Shown: positions 54,099 to 64,000 of the stretch, piece after piece
Layout: the number at the start of each line of letters is the position of its first letter
How positions within the stretch are numbered: the first letter of the stretch is position 1
Assembly: GCA_963576565.1 (NCBI GenBank)
Contig: CAUYVT010000053.1
Span: forward strand, 248,001-312,000
From: Aspidapion aeneum
Taxonomy: Eukaryota > Arthropoda > Insecta > Coleoptera > Brentidae
Length of the DNA: 64,000 nt
Reading direction: 5' to 3'
The notes under the pieces: model-generated
What the model was told of the DNA's origin: nothing
The model's database searches: none
The model's input: the letters and a program-made list of their open reading frames with translations, nothing else
Made by a program: the position numbers and the translations under genes

Positions 54099-54257
54099 TA
54101 TGTCTACGGTATCAACACGGTGGGCTTCATTGAATTTTTATCTTGTGTGACCTGGGGACACGGCATCCTGGAAGCAGTATGTCTGCGGCATCAACACGGT
54201 CGGCTTCATTAAATTTTTATCTTGCGTGACCTAGGGTCTTTGTATCCTGGGCCATCC
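54099..54257. repeat. 79-bp tandem duplication, two units
   Basis: TATGTCTACGGTATCAACACGG recurs as TATGTCTGCGGCATCAACACGG 79 bases later. The second unit has diverged at several positions. Confidence 0.85.
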
Positions 54258-54299
54258 AGGCTTCCACCATGCAGTGACCCTAGCGTAACTGGCTCAGAA

Positions 54300-54611
54300 T
54301 TGCTGAAACAACAAATTTGACATGACAGCTAAAAAGGGCGCCTCTGAAAACTGATGAAAAATCTTACGGCAAAAAAAAAACCAAAAGGTCAAAAAGGCGC
54401 CTCTCACAAATCTTGCGACCAAAAAAAAAGAACCGCGCCGTAGAAATTTGAACCGCGCCGTCTCCAAAAAAAAAAAAAAAGGTCATCATGTATGAGGGGG
54501 CGGCCGATACGACACAAGGGCGCCTCTCCCACCTATGGGGCGCCACTACCCTCGGGGCGGGGGGGGCGACGAACCCCCCGCGCCCCCCCCCCCACGCTAC
54601 GCCGCTGACTG
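54300..54611. mobile_element. Degenerate C/G-rich MITE relic
   Basis: The right end CACGCTACGCCGCTG, reversed, gives CAGCGGCGTAGCGTG, the same kind of end as the hAT-like MITEs elsewhere in the window, followed by runs of C and G. The left end is not clear. It includes poly-A runs and the phrase GATACGACAC, shared with the MITE at 59216-59405. Confidence 0.45.
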
Positions 54612-55568
54612 TAGATATAAGAAAACATAGCCTGATTCATTCTGATCCAAAGGTCTTTAGTAAATCCAGCAACGGAAAGTACACAAAAGAATGCGGAACT
54701 TACAAACAACAGACAAAACAATGCGAAGCCTACAGAAAATAGAAAAAACAAAGCGAAACTAATCAAAAACAAAACTAATTAAAACGAAATATCTAGACCA
54801 AACGGGAACCAAGAAACTAATGGAACTGACCAGAACAGAAAATTTTGCTAGCCTGAATTCTGAGAGCCATAAAAATCCGACATTTTAAAGTCCCCACAAC
54901 TAAAATACTCAGTTATCTAATAAGCAAAACCTACAAGTTTTTTGTTTGAAGATTGATGTCAATAATCCAGCGATATGAGACATAAATTAAGTCAAATAGG
55001 CGGAGTAAAACAATCTCTAAAAATTATTTTACCGGAAACATATTGTAAAGCCACTTTCGCTCCGCTGCACGTCGGTCGGTGAAGGCCATAATATTTTATA
55101 CTGTTATAGCTAAATAATAGGATAAAGTAGGTCTGTCGAACTTAGAGATGGTTTTTGGCGAACGGCCGTCCTTTATCTAGTGGAGTAGAATGTTCATCAC
55201 AGCATATTATCATTAGAAAGGGTTATAAATGGCGCGCGAAGCTGCGTTTGACGTGTACAAGATAAGGGTAGCTCTACGGTCTAAAGTAAATTTACAGATT
55301 CAGTGTGTTGTCGGACTATTTTCGGTTTTTTCTTTAACAGATGTTAGCGATGTAGCAGCTTTAGACAGAATTCGCCTCTTCTTTTAGAAGATAATACGAG
55401 GACTGTCTTTTATATTTTGCATATAGGATTATCGAGTGCGACACTGATCAAATATCGTTACTAAAAGTTAACCTCAATCTTTACCTAACCTAAACTCAAA
55501 ACATCAGTGCGACACATATAGTTTTATATCAACAGTGAATTTTTTAAGGTAACACATCAGTCGAAAAA
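54612..55568. other. Spacer, no gene seen
   Basis: No frame, RNA gene or terminal repeat recognised. Confidence 0.5.
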
Positions 55569-56430
55569 ATGGAATAAGACCAAGAGCATTTTTGGTCTAT
55601 AATATTTATAACTTTCGAAGGAAATTATATCAACAAGAATGCCTTGCCAAGTTGATTTCTGTTTTCGGTAATGAAGCACCACATCGGTCGACAGTTTCTC
55701 GTTGGCATGGAGAATGTAAGCGTGGCGGAATTAAGGTCACTATATTACGAAGTTAACTTCGTGATATAGGGATCTTAGGCGGAATAGCCTTAGCGAAGAT
55801 CCAAGGCTTCGAACATAATATAAAGTTATATTTTTTACGATCGATGCTGTGCGCATGCTCTTCACGGAAGATCGACATATGACATATCAAGAGATTGAGG
55901 CTTTATTGGGGATTTCAAAGACCTCGATTCAAAAAGTTTTGAATGAAGGCAAAAAAGAATGTTTCGCACTGGATACCGCACCTGTTAACCCAAGAACAGA
56001 AAGAAGCAAGGATCAATTGGTGTCAGGAAAGTCTGGACCGCTTCGAGACCGGAAACTCTATACGTGTACAGCTGTTCATGGTGAGCAATCGTGGATTTAT
56101 CCATATGAACCCGAAAATAAACGTCAGTCGTCTGATTGGGTGTTCCAAGTTAAAGAAAAGCCAACAAAATTCACCCGTTCTCAAAGTGTATTTAAAACGA
56201 AATTTGTCTCAAAAGCAGGCCATGTAGTAACAATTCCTCTGTATTCCAGTGATTTCTATGCTTTTCCGAAATTCAAGAATAGACTGCGCGGTCAAAGATT
56301 TCAGTCGCCAGAGAGAAGCAGTCGACGCCTTCAAGAATGCAATTTTGACAGTACCAACAAACGATGACAACTGGCTTGAGGGTATGCAAAAGTGCATTAA
56401 TTTTCGTGGAGAATACTTAAAAAACAATAA
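55569..56430 (+). pseudogene. mariner-family transposase relic
   Basis: Fragments of a mariner transposase in several frames. The N-terminal HTH part (NFRRKLYQQECLAKL, then GNEAPHRSTVSRWHGE) is at 55601-55730. DRHMTYQEIEALLGIS is near 55870. LTQEQKEARINWCQ is near 55985, in another frame. A WIYPYEPENK segment is near 56090. KNRLRGQRF and GMQKCINFRGEY are near the end. The usual GDE with the first catalytic Asp reads GEQ, and the stretch that should carry the second catalytic Asp is deleted between GHVVTIPL and the SSDFY segment. A 46-bp palindrome is inserted at 55732-55777. No terminal inverted repeats were found. It is inactive. Confidence 0.85.
55732..55777. mobile_element. 46-bp palindromic insertion with 8-bp TSD
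   Basis: Two 23-base halves that are inverted copies with three mismatches. They start TAAGGTCACTATATT and, reversed from the right, TAAGATCCCTATATC, meeting at ACGAAGTTAACTTCGT. Flanked by GGCGGAAT at 55724-55731 and 55778-55785. Removing it and one flank makes the mariner reading continuous at this point. Confidence 0.8.
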
Positions 56431-56697
56431 ATTTTTTAAAGTTATCTACTGTTTTATTCCAGTTGTATATGCAAAACGTAAAAAACAACCCTCGTATACG
56501 ATAAAAAATATACGCGCAACGTCTAGGGTTAAAATTGTTTATTCATTTACCAACTAACCACTTATTAAATGGTAATGACACATTTCAAACCAAATTAAAA
56601 TCACAAATTATTTAAAGTTTCATTCGGTAGCAGCAAATTAGAAAATTCTAATTTAAAAATCAGACTTCGAAGACGTTAGAACAGTTTGACGTTTTAG

Positions 56698-57785
56698 CGG
56701 TGGCGTGCAGTGCTAATTAAAGCAGGGTAGGCCAAAACTCACATTGTTTTGCCACTTAGACGTTTACTGAAAACATATACGTACTAGACTACAAGTTAAA
56801 AATTTCCGAAAAAAAATCATTTACATACTCTATTATAAAATGTTAAAATAAAATAAGCGAACACAAAACATCGAACACAAGCAAAAAAACCAAAATACGT
56901 TTTTCTGTTACCAGTTAGTCTTAAATTACTTTATCTTTTGCGGCCAAATATAACATAAAAATGAAGTAATTTACTTTATTTGTTATAAACATTCAAGAAA
57001 ACATTTACTGCTTTCTGGAAAAACTAAGCCTTTGCTAGTTAAAGTCGATTTTCCGCAAATTTGTTAATGTGCAGATTCCATCTTTCTCTATAGTGGGCAG
57101 AATCAATTTTAACCAAATAACGTTATTCGTTTGCAAAGGACGCGGACCGAACGCGAACTCGAAAAAATCACGCGATGCCTCTTTGTTGTCTCTCTCATTC
57201 TGACAGCGCCAGCGGTCTGCAGAATACACCGTCTTTCGAGATTCGAACAAGGCGCAGTCTTTTTATCCCCTTAGCGATAAGATAAATAAATCACGCCGCC
57301 TTTACCAAATTCTTATGGAACACATAGTATTGGATGAGAAATGCGCGGTAACGTGAGAAATATGTCTTACGCAATCTTTAGAATGAAAACTAATGAAAAA
57401 ATTGTGTGTGCTTAAGACCACACGGCAGAAGTGTAAACTTCAAGAAGGCGAAATTAATAATACTGGCCCATAACATATTCTACAAAGCGGACCGAACCGA
57501 ACTCTTTTGTGTATTGGCCTTCATCTGTATCATCATATCGCTCGCTAAATGTTTCTCACAGTTAGTCGACTCGAGCCGATTTCACCCGAATAAGCGTTAC
57601 ATAGCCGAGCCTGACGGCTCAGTTTAATTCACTACCCACAAAAACTGCTAAACGCGCCTAAAGAAGTTTACACTTCAAAAATGCTTATTATGAATATTTT
57701 TGTTGAATATGTCATGAGGTGTGTGTGTTTTAAATATTGTCTAGGGTAGGCAGCGCTTTTCGCCTACATTGTATGCACGGCACTG
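56698..57785. mobile_element. hAT-like non-autonomous element, 1088 bp
   Basis: Inverted ends CGGTGGCGTGCA and, reversed from the right, CAGTGCCGTGCA, with 8-bp TSD CGTTTTAG at 56690-56697 and 57786-57793. No hAT transposase frame is recognisable; the frame at 57035-57250 (minus) has no known motif. A smaller repeat at 57428-57676 is nested inside. Confidence 0.82.
57428..57676. mobile_element. Short inverted-repeat element nested in the hAT-like element
   Basis: GAAGTGTAAACTTC at 57428-57441 and GAAGTTTACACTTC at 57663-57676 are inverted copies, each itself near-palindromic, followed inward by AAGAAGGCG and its reverse counterpart TTTAGGCGC. About 249 bp. No TSD is obvious. Confidence 0.6.
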
Positions 57786-57793
57786 CGTTTTAG

Positions 57794-59207
57794 TAACAAT
57801 GACACGCCTTGGTTACCATAGCAAAAAATATCAAATCATCTGTCACAGCTTGTTTTCATAGTTATTACGTAACATGACTTTAAAAAAATTTAAAGTAGGT
57901 TATTTAAAAATATCACAATTTTTTTTATTTTTCAAAATATTAAAAATACAAAAAAAAACTAAAAATGAGCTAGATTTTATTAGAATATTTGGTAAATACC
58001 AAGCATAATTTGACTTTTTCGCTTTCCTGCACTAATGTGGGAAAGTGACACTTTTAAAACTAAAATGCGTGCGAAAAAGTCCACGGTTGATTAAAAAAAT
58101 ATATGAACCACACTAGGCAAAGAACAACCGCACCCGTTTACACAGGCCTTATGGGAAATTTTTGGCTCGGTGGAATTGGCTATAATTTTAGTATTGGGAT
58201 ATGTAACTAAAAAAAATGTAAGTAAAGTTAAGTATTTCTATGTACAGTTTTTGAGATATAAACGATCAAAGTTCGTTAAATGGTCGTTTTTGGGTATGTT
58301 ATAATAATAACTCTTATATCTTGACCAAAAAAAAACAATTGACCATAAAAATGACTTAGTAAAGGTCTATGGACAAAGTCACTTATGATGTCATTCTTGT
58401 CAATTTATTAAATAATATATGGGGGATATTCAAAAAAACTTTTTTTTATATCTGCACTATTACCGAATTTTATAACTAACAATTTTTAGTTTGGCAAGGA
58501 TTAATAGTTTTATATATTTAAAGAAACAAAATATTTTTGTTTTTTAACTGCCCCCACTTTTAAAGATATTAATTTTTTTATTGCAGGTATTTTTTCTTAC
58601 TAAATAAAATTGACTTTAGCTGTTCTAAGTTATTTTCCGTATGACAAAAATTAATTTGTTAAATATTTTGTAATAAAATACAGCTCAAAGAATATTTTTA
58701 TTATATAAAAAAAATACTATAGCTTTTGGTTGAGTCAAAGGGTCTTTTCAAAAAAATGTTTTTTATTTTTTTTGCCCTTATATAGTTTTTAATTTATTTT
58801 TGGAAAACGGCTCGGTGAATTTTAATTAAACTTTACCTGCTTATTTTTGTAACTTAGCGTCACATAAGAAAAAAAAATGTTTTTTTTTCTATGTCTAGTT
58901 TTGAAGATATTAATTTTTGTAGCTCTAACTATTCTTATATTTACAGGACGGCGACAAAAAAAAGTATTTACCGTCCAATTTTTGCTGTACGTACCGAAAC
59001 TCTAAACAAATAAGAGCCAAAACAGTAGAAAAATAAAATATATAATCTCAAAAAATAGGTTTATTTGATGCATGAATTTTATTAGTACTAATGTAGTACT
59101 TTTTTTTACTCAACTAGAAAATGTCAATAGTACGTAACTTATTGTTAAGCACTAGTTATGGGTGTCATTCTCGGTAATTCCCGAAGCCCTCGACCAGCTT
59201 ATCCTAG
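57794..59207. other. AT-rich spacer, no gene seen
   Basis: Repeated phrases such as GTTTTTGAGATATAA and long A or T runs, similar in flavour to 6690-7060, suggest old non-coding repeats. No frame is supported. Confidence 0.5.
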
Positions 59208-59215
59208 GATACTAC

Positions 59216-59405
59216 TAGTAGCGTGTCGTGGATAAAAGGGCCGGGGGGCGAAGACCTTAAGGGGCGCAAATATGGGTATGGGAGTCAAATAAATTACAAA
59301 CCTTTTTTTTAAAGAATAAAACTACTAATTCTATTTTTTCTCAAAGGACGAAAGGGGCGCCAAGCGCAGAGGGGCGGAGGGGGGGGCCTATACGACACGC
59401 CACTG
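59216..59405. mobile_element. hAT-like MITE, G-rich, 190 bp
   Basis: Ends TAGTAGCGTGTCGT and, reversed from the right, CAGTGGCGTGTCGT, with 8-bp TSD GATACTAC at 59208-59215 and 59406-59413. Contains G runs near each end, as do the MITEs at 32188 and 32432. Confidence 0.85.
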
Positions 59406-59570
59406 GATACTACTGTATATGTAAGTGGAGCAAGGGCAGTAGGATGCTGCTCTCATATTTACAGTGTACTATGGTACCTAGGATACGCTCGTCATCAGGG
59501 GTATATAATGTACCCCAGGAAAAGTTTGCTTCAAAATATCTTGGATGCCGCAAATAGACCACATAATATT

Positions 59571-59983
59571 GTTACGGGTTCACAACGACAAATTAAAACT
59601 CGCAATTGTTGAAAACGATACGTCAATTTATTTCGACAAATTATGTACAAAAACACGCACTTCAACTTAGTAATAACTTGCTAATAATTCACTACTATAA
59701 TCGGTCTATTAACTTCGTGTTAATCTCACGACCACTACAGTACGGTATCTGTGACTGACTCCTGGTGCACGACCCCGGCCCTATATATAGGATCGTCCAT
59801 CTCTCTCGAACTTTCCGGCAGCCTTCGACGTCCGGAAAGATCCCGCACTACCGCGACCGCAAGCCACAGACAACGCAACTAAAACCTAGACTAAGAATAC
59901 AACCTTAAGATAAATCGACCTAATACTACACTAAACCTAAATAAATTCCAATTATAAAATTTAAATAACTTGAATTTGTAACA
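59571..59983 (-). repeat. 3' LTR of the right-edge Gypsy, 413 bp
   Basis: On the minus strand it starts TGTTACAAATTC and ends GAACCCGTAACA, with perfect 6-bp inverted ends. Bases 59781-59790 (CTATATATAG) are a TATA box. About 25-30 bases downstream on the minus strand is TCAGTC (59758-59753), an initiator-like site. AATAAA near 59630 is a candidate polyadenylation signal. The partner LTR is outside the window. Confidence 0.85.
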
Positions 59984-59995
59984 CTATCCTCCTCT
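59984..59995 (-). other. Polypurine tract of the right-edge Gypsy
   Basis: The minus strand reads AAGAGGAGGATA between the pol stop and the TGTTAC of the LTR. Confidence 0.8.
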
Positions 59996-62900
59996 TTAGG
60001 TTTGATCGTCTCGATCAACATTTCCCAGGTAAGGTTTTAGTCTGTCTAGATGAACAACTTTCATCTTGGACTTCGGGCTTCTCTGGATTCGGTAGACTAC
60101 ATCATTAATTTTCTTAACAACTTTGTAAGGCCTTTCCCATGGTGGTGTCAACTTAGGTGATCTTCCTTTCTTGCGTTGAGGATTGTATAGCCAGACTTGA
60201 TCATTCTCTTTGAACCCTGAAGAGTTTGCTTTCAGGTCATATCTCGCTTTCATGCGGTCACTGGCTATTTCTATTCGCTCTCTAACCACTTCATGGATAT
60301 CATGCAGCTTTTGCCGTAAACGTTCGACATAGTCATTAACCTCTAAGTGTTCTTCTTCAGGTGAACCAAACATGATATCACATGGTAAACGCAGTTCTCT
60401 ACCAAACAGGATACTAGATGGAGTAGCTCCTGTCGTATTGTGAATGGCGGTTCTATAGGCCATCAAAAACAATGGAATATATTGGTCCCAATCTGTTTGG
60501 TGCCCATCAACAACTTTGCACAGATGTTCTTCTATTGTTTTATTAAATCTTTCAACCATGCCATCTGACTGCGGATGTAAAGCCGTAGTCCGTGTTTTAT
60601 GTATTCCTAAAAGGTCACAGAGATTCTGGAAGAGCTTTGATTCAAATCGGCTGAAAACATCATTTACCAGAACTTCTGCAACTGTAGCGGCCTCTTGGTT
60701 AGGTAAAGCAAAAACTTCTGGCCATTTGCTAAAGTAATCCATGACAACAAGGATGTATTTGTTGCCCTTTTTAGTTTCTGGAAATGGTCCGGCCACATCA
60801 ATAGCAATGCGTTCGAATGGCAGACCTACATTATATTGTTTCATTTGACCTCTGGACCTTGTTTTGGGACCTTGGCTGGCTGCACAAGTCGAACATCGGC
60901 GGCACCAGTTTTTCACATCTTGAAAGTAATTGACCCAATAAAATCGGTTTCGAATCGGTTTGTCTACCATGCTCCTAGGAACCACTACTTGATTAATCAC
61001 AGTAAGGCCATCGGCACTTTCCCAGGCACGTTTAAGGATGTTTTCTTCTACTATCAGTGAATCCCATTGTGCCCACAGTGATTTGAATATCACCCCTTGG
61101 TTTGCGATATCTTGCCATGATGGTCGTGGCTTGTTCTCTTCTTTCAATCGCAAGATAGGTCCTACATCTTTGTCGTTAAGTTGTGTGGTTCTAATCGAAG
61201 CCGACATCCATTCTTCATCTGGTTCTAACTTTATCTGGCGCACGTAGGTAATTCCTTCTTTCTGGTCAATTTTCCTGCAATGCTTACAATCCTCGGGGCA
61301 AGGTCTTCTGGACAATGCATCTGCATTATTATGCACCCTTCCTGCTCGGTGCTTAATTTGATAATGGTATTGTTGTAGCTTTTCTATCCATCTCGCGACT
61401 TGCCCCTCAGGTTGTTTCATTTTCATGAGCCACTGTAACGCAGCATGATCCGTTCTAACCAGAAACTCTTGTCCGTAGAGATATTTGTGAAAGTGATCTA
61501 CGGATTTAACTATGGCTAGGAGCTCCTTTCTAGTAACACAATAATTTCTCTCTGGTTTGGATAGCTTCTTGCTGAAAAATTCGATGACCCGTTCTTCTCC
61601 ATCTTGTACTTGGGAGAGTACTGCTCCTATGCCATCGTTGCTCGCATCAGTATCTAATATGAATTTTCCTTTTGGAATGGGATATGCAAGAATCGGACTA
61701 GAACATAATGGTGCTTTTAGTCTTCTAAATGCTTGGTCACATTCGGTATTCCATTTGTAAGAAGCTTTATCTTCTGTAAGTCTATGTAACGGAGACGCTA
61801 TTTTGGCGAATCCTTCTACAAATCGTCTGTAGTATGTACACAGACCCAAAAAGCTTCTCAATTCATGTTTGTCACGAGGTTGAGGCCATTCTTTTATTGC
61901 TTGTAGCTTCTTTTCGTCGGTATGGATGCCTTCTCGGGAAACGACGTGACCCAGGAACTCAACTTTTTCTTGGAACAGAAAACATTTCTTTGAGTTTAAT
62001 TTAAGATTTGCGTTCCTGATTCTTGAGAATACTTCTCGTAAATTATCTAGATGTTCTTGAAATGATTTCCCCATTACTATGACATCATCCAAATAGACTA
62101 GGCAGGTTTTCCAAGTAAGGCCTCGTAGAACGACTTCCATTAGACTTTCAAATGTAGCTGGGGCATTGCACAGGCCAAATGGCATCACATTAAACTGATA
62201 AAGTCCACTTCCAGCAGAGAATGCAGTCTTCTCTTTATCTCTTTCAAAGATTCCTACTTGCCAATACCCACTTTTCAGGTCAAGAGTAGAAAACCAATAT
62301 GATCCTGCCAACGTTGTTAATGTGTCGTCTATTCTTGGCAGTGGGTAACTATCTTTCTTGGTCACATCGTTAAGTTTCCTGTAGTCGACACATAATCTAG
62401 TACTTCCATCCTTTTTAGTGACCAACACCACAGGAGATGACCAAGGACTTGATGACTCTTCAATAACACCGTCGCTGAGCATTTTATTAATGAGATTGTG
62501 AACTTCTTCTTGCTTGGCCATTGGTAGTCTTCTTGGGGGTTGTCTTATCGGTTGGGCATCGCCAGTGTTGATAGCATGTTGAATAAGGTTTGTGCGTCCC
62601 GAACTACTCCTAGTTTCGAAGATATTACTTTGTTCTTCTATAAACTCTCTCGCTTTACTATATTCTTCTGGAGTGAGATGTTGCCAAGTTGACTCAAATT
62701 GCTGAAGTACCTCCATTGGTCTCTTGCTTGTATTCTCGGAAGTTGGCTCTTCACATCTTGTTACTTTCTGTACTGGTTCAAATAATGCTACCACCTCCCC
62801 CTTATTAATTTTGACACTATTTGGGAAAATATTGGCGACTCTAATTGGGATGTCTTTATCGGTTTTAACTAGTGATTTTGCAACGAGGTAGGTGTTGGGT

Positions 62901-64000
62901 GTGTTTTGTTGGCTTATGAGTCCGACGCAGCTTGATGTTTTACTTTCCAGCCTCCCAAAAATTATGGTCTCACTGTTACCGACTAGTCTTGTTGTGCATA
63001 CTGCCACCACCTTAATTGGTTCTTTATTGATGTGACTATTTGACAAAATGAACTCTTCGTTCCCAAATCTTAGGATATTAAGTTTATTATCAAACGCAAA
63101 TCCATGTTTACTTATCAGGTCCATTCCCAAAATAAATTCGTCTTCTATGTCTGCAACTAATACCGAGTGGCGAATCTTCAACCTCCCCAGCTGTAGGTCT
63201 ATGTCTGTCTGCCCCAACACGTCGGCGGATTCTCCAGTCACAGTCTTAAGTGTTATTTTCTTTTCTGTTGGTCGAATTTTATATCTCGTTGCAATTTTGA
63301 ACTTAAGCAATGATACGGCAGCACCAGTGTCTACTGTTATATTAACTTTTCTTCCATTAATAAGTCCGTCGATGTTAAGACTGACAGTCTGTTTTAAGCT
63401 CTTGATAGAGTAAATTTTGGGGGCTAAATTCCCATTAGCCAACACTCTTCTTCGGTACTCTGTCCCACTAGATGGTGAGCGAGACCTCATTTGGACACGA
63501 CAATCGCGTTGAATATGCCCTGTACGTCCGCATCTGAAACACTTTACATTTGGAAGGGATCGTCTACTTTCTTTCAAAGAATCAATCTTCTCTATCAGTG
63601 ATTGAAACAGTTGGTTTAGCGTTTTTAAGTTGACCTCATCTCCAGTGCTCATTTCTTCTCCCTCCTGAATTGAAACAGCTCTTACTTTTGGCCTTGACAT
63701 ATTATTTGATGATTCAATTTCAAGGGCTCGAATCAACACTTCACTGCTGTTATGGAAGCGTTCTCGACGAAGTAACTTTGCTAAGTCCGTGTCTCGTAAT
63801 CCGTTAATAAAGCGATCTACCGTGAAGGGATCTCTGTAATTTTCTGGCATTTCTGGGTAAGCTAAATACATCAGCCTCCTGATATCTGCTTCATACTCTT
63901 GCAATGATTCTCCTGGTCTTTGTTGACGAATATTTAATTCTGACCAATGTAAATTTCGCAAGTGTTCGTCTCCATACCTTCTTTCTAACGCTGCTACTAA
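59996..64000 (-). CDS. Gypsy gag-pol polyprotein, partial, integrase internally deleted
   Basis: The frame is open to the window edge, so the N-terminus is missing; the apparent start near 63961 is a TTG, not a true start. In order (minus strand): capsid C-terminal part (RPGESLQEYEADIRRL), zinc knuckle CFRCGRTGHIQRDC near 63530, protease VDTGAAVS near 63330, RT with YLDDVIVMG near 62090 and MPFGLCNAP, RNase H with DTDASNDGIG near 61640, integrase, and a C-terminal end KVVHLDRLKPYLG. Gag and Pol are in one frame. The integrase has two in-frame gaps. One near 60945-60970 removes the region with the zinc-binding His pair, leaving CRRCSTC. The other near 60640-60650 removes the segment with the second catalytic Asp. 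The first Asp (AIDVAGPF) and the Glu (DGMVERFNKT) remain. The frame is open but the integrase should be inactive. Confidence 0.9.
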   Translation of the reverse strand, partial: LVAALERRYGDEHLRNLHWSELNIRQQRPGESLQEYEADIRRLMYLAYPEMPENYRDPFTVDRFINGLRDTDLAKLLRRERFHNSSEVLIRALEIESSNNMSRPKVRAVSIQEGEEMSTGDEVNLKTLNQLFQSLIEKIDSLKESRRSLPNVKCFRCGRTGHIQRDCRVQMRSRSPSSGTEYRRRVLANGNLAPKIYSIKSLKQTVSLNIDGLINGRKVNITVDTGAAVSLLKFKIATRYKIRPTEKKITLKTVTGESADVLGQTDIDLQLGRLKIRHSVLVADIEDEFILGMDLISKHGFAFDNKLNILRFGNEEFILSNSHINKEPIKVVAVCTTRLVGNSETIIFGRLESKTSSCVGLISQQNTPNTYLVAKSLVKTDKDIPIRVANIFPNSVKINKGEVVALFEPVQKVTRCEEPTSENTSKRPMEVLQQFESTWQHLTPEEYSKAREFIEEQSNIFETRSSSGRTNLIQHAINTGDAQPIRQPPRRLPMAKQEEVHNLINKMLSDGVIEESSSPWSSPVVLVTKKDGSTRLCVDYRKLNDVTKKDSYPLPRIDDTLTTLAGSYWFSTLDLKSGYWQVGIFERDKEKTAFSAGSGLYQFNVMPFGLCNAPATFESLMEVVLRGLTWKTCLVYLDDVIVMGKSFQEHLDNLREVFSRIRNANLKLNSKKCFLFQEKVEFLGHVVSREGIHTDEKKLQAIKEWPQPRDKHELRSFLGLCTYYRRFVEGFAKIASPLHRLTEDKASYKWNTECDQAFRRLKAPLCSSPILAYPIPKGKFILDTDASNDGIGAVLSQVQDGEERVIEFFSKKLSKPERNYCVTRKELLAIVKSVDHFHKYLYGQEFLVRTDHAALQWLMKMKQPEGQVARWIEKLQQYHYQIKHRAGRVHNNADALSRRPCPEDCKHCRKIDQKEGITYVRQIKLEPDEEWMSASIRTTQLNDKDVGPILRLKEENKPRPSWQDIANQGVIFKSLWAQWDSLIVEENILKRAWESADGLTVINQVVVPRSMVDKPIRNRFYWVNYFQDVKNWCRRCSTCAASQGPKTRSRGQMKQYNVGLPFERIAIDVAGPFPETKKGNKYILVVMDYFSKWPEVFALPNQEAATVAEVLVNDVFSRFESKLFQNLCDLLGIHKTRTTALHPQSDGMVERFNKTIEEHLCKVVDGHQTDWDQYIPLFLMAYRTAIHNTTGATPSSILFGRELRLPCDIMFGSPEEEHLEVNDYVERLRQKLHDIHEVVRERIEIASDRMKARYDLKANSSGFKENDQVWLYNPQRKKGRSPKLTPPWERPYKVVKKINDVVYRIQRSPKSKMKVVHLDRLKPYLGNVDRDDQT

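Noticed and set aside
54488..54772. Pro/Gly/Arg-rich frames on both strands near 54500-54770
   Set aside because: They are translations of the C- and G-run MITE relic and simple A-rich DNA.
55849..56367. 172-codon frame as an intact gene
   Set aside because: It holds only pieces of mariner transposase, lacks the catalytic Asp residues and switches frame relative to the family.
57406..57627. 73-codon frame with a hydrophobic stretch (VLAFICIIISLAKCF)
   Set aside because: It sits across the nested inverted-repeat element, with no ATG support or neighbours; chance is likelier.

Overview
This 64 kb window is a transposon graveyard and nursery from an arthropod nuclear genome, most probably an insect. 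The evidence is two BEL/Pao elements, a Gypsy element of the insect errantivirus type with an envelope-like gene, Penelope-like elements, a mariner relic and many short hAT-like MITEs, all in AT-rich DNA. I recognise no host protein gene, rRNA or tRNA gene. The species cannot be named from the sequence.

Layout. 1-6686: BEL/Pao element 1, with one intact gag-pol reading frame (624-6005); its 5' LTR is cut by the window edge. 7499-24151: a giant Ty3/Gypsy element of about 16.65 kb, with 3.17 kb LTRs, a 5.3 kb T-rich non-coding leader, then gag, protease and pol in three successive -1 frames, bounded by a GTAT target-site duplication (TSD). 24531-31369: BEL/Pao element 2, with nearly identical LTRs but a polyprotein broken by two stops and one frameshift. 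31389-33372: MITEs, a LINE 3' end and a fold-back element. 33372-39735: two Penelope-like elements head to head, forming a palindrome of about 6.4 kb. 39736-43530: LINE tails and degenerate satellite-like repeats. 43534-44242: a MITE with a (CA)n tract, then a (TA)n tract. 44243-51753: a minus-strand errantivirus-like Gypsy inserted in the (TA)n tract, with damaged gag, pol and env frames. 51754-59570: spacer, MITEs, a dead mariner, a 1.09 kb hAT-like element and small palindromes. 59571-64000: a minus-strand Gypsy running off the right edge, whose integrase has lost key residues through in-frame deletions.

How the parts work. Each LTR element follows the usual order (LTR, primer-binding site, gag, protease-RT-RNase H-integrase, polypurine tract, LTR). 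Expression controls can be read directly: a slippery GGGAAAC with a potential pseudoknot at the gag end of the giant Gypsy; a slippery AAATTTT at the gag end of the errantivirus; and, in the errantivirus, a splice donor/acceptor pair that would join an upstream ATG in frame to an env frame lacking an N-terminal ATG. Three element families carry good splice-site pairs inside their LTRs. LTR pairs are almost identical, so insertions are young, yet most copies are coding-defective; BEL/Pao 1 and the Penelope frames are the intact ones.

No computation was run. Boundaries come from reading repeats and terminal dinucleotides by eye.
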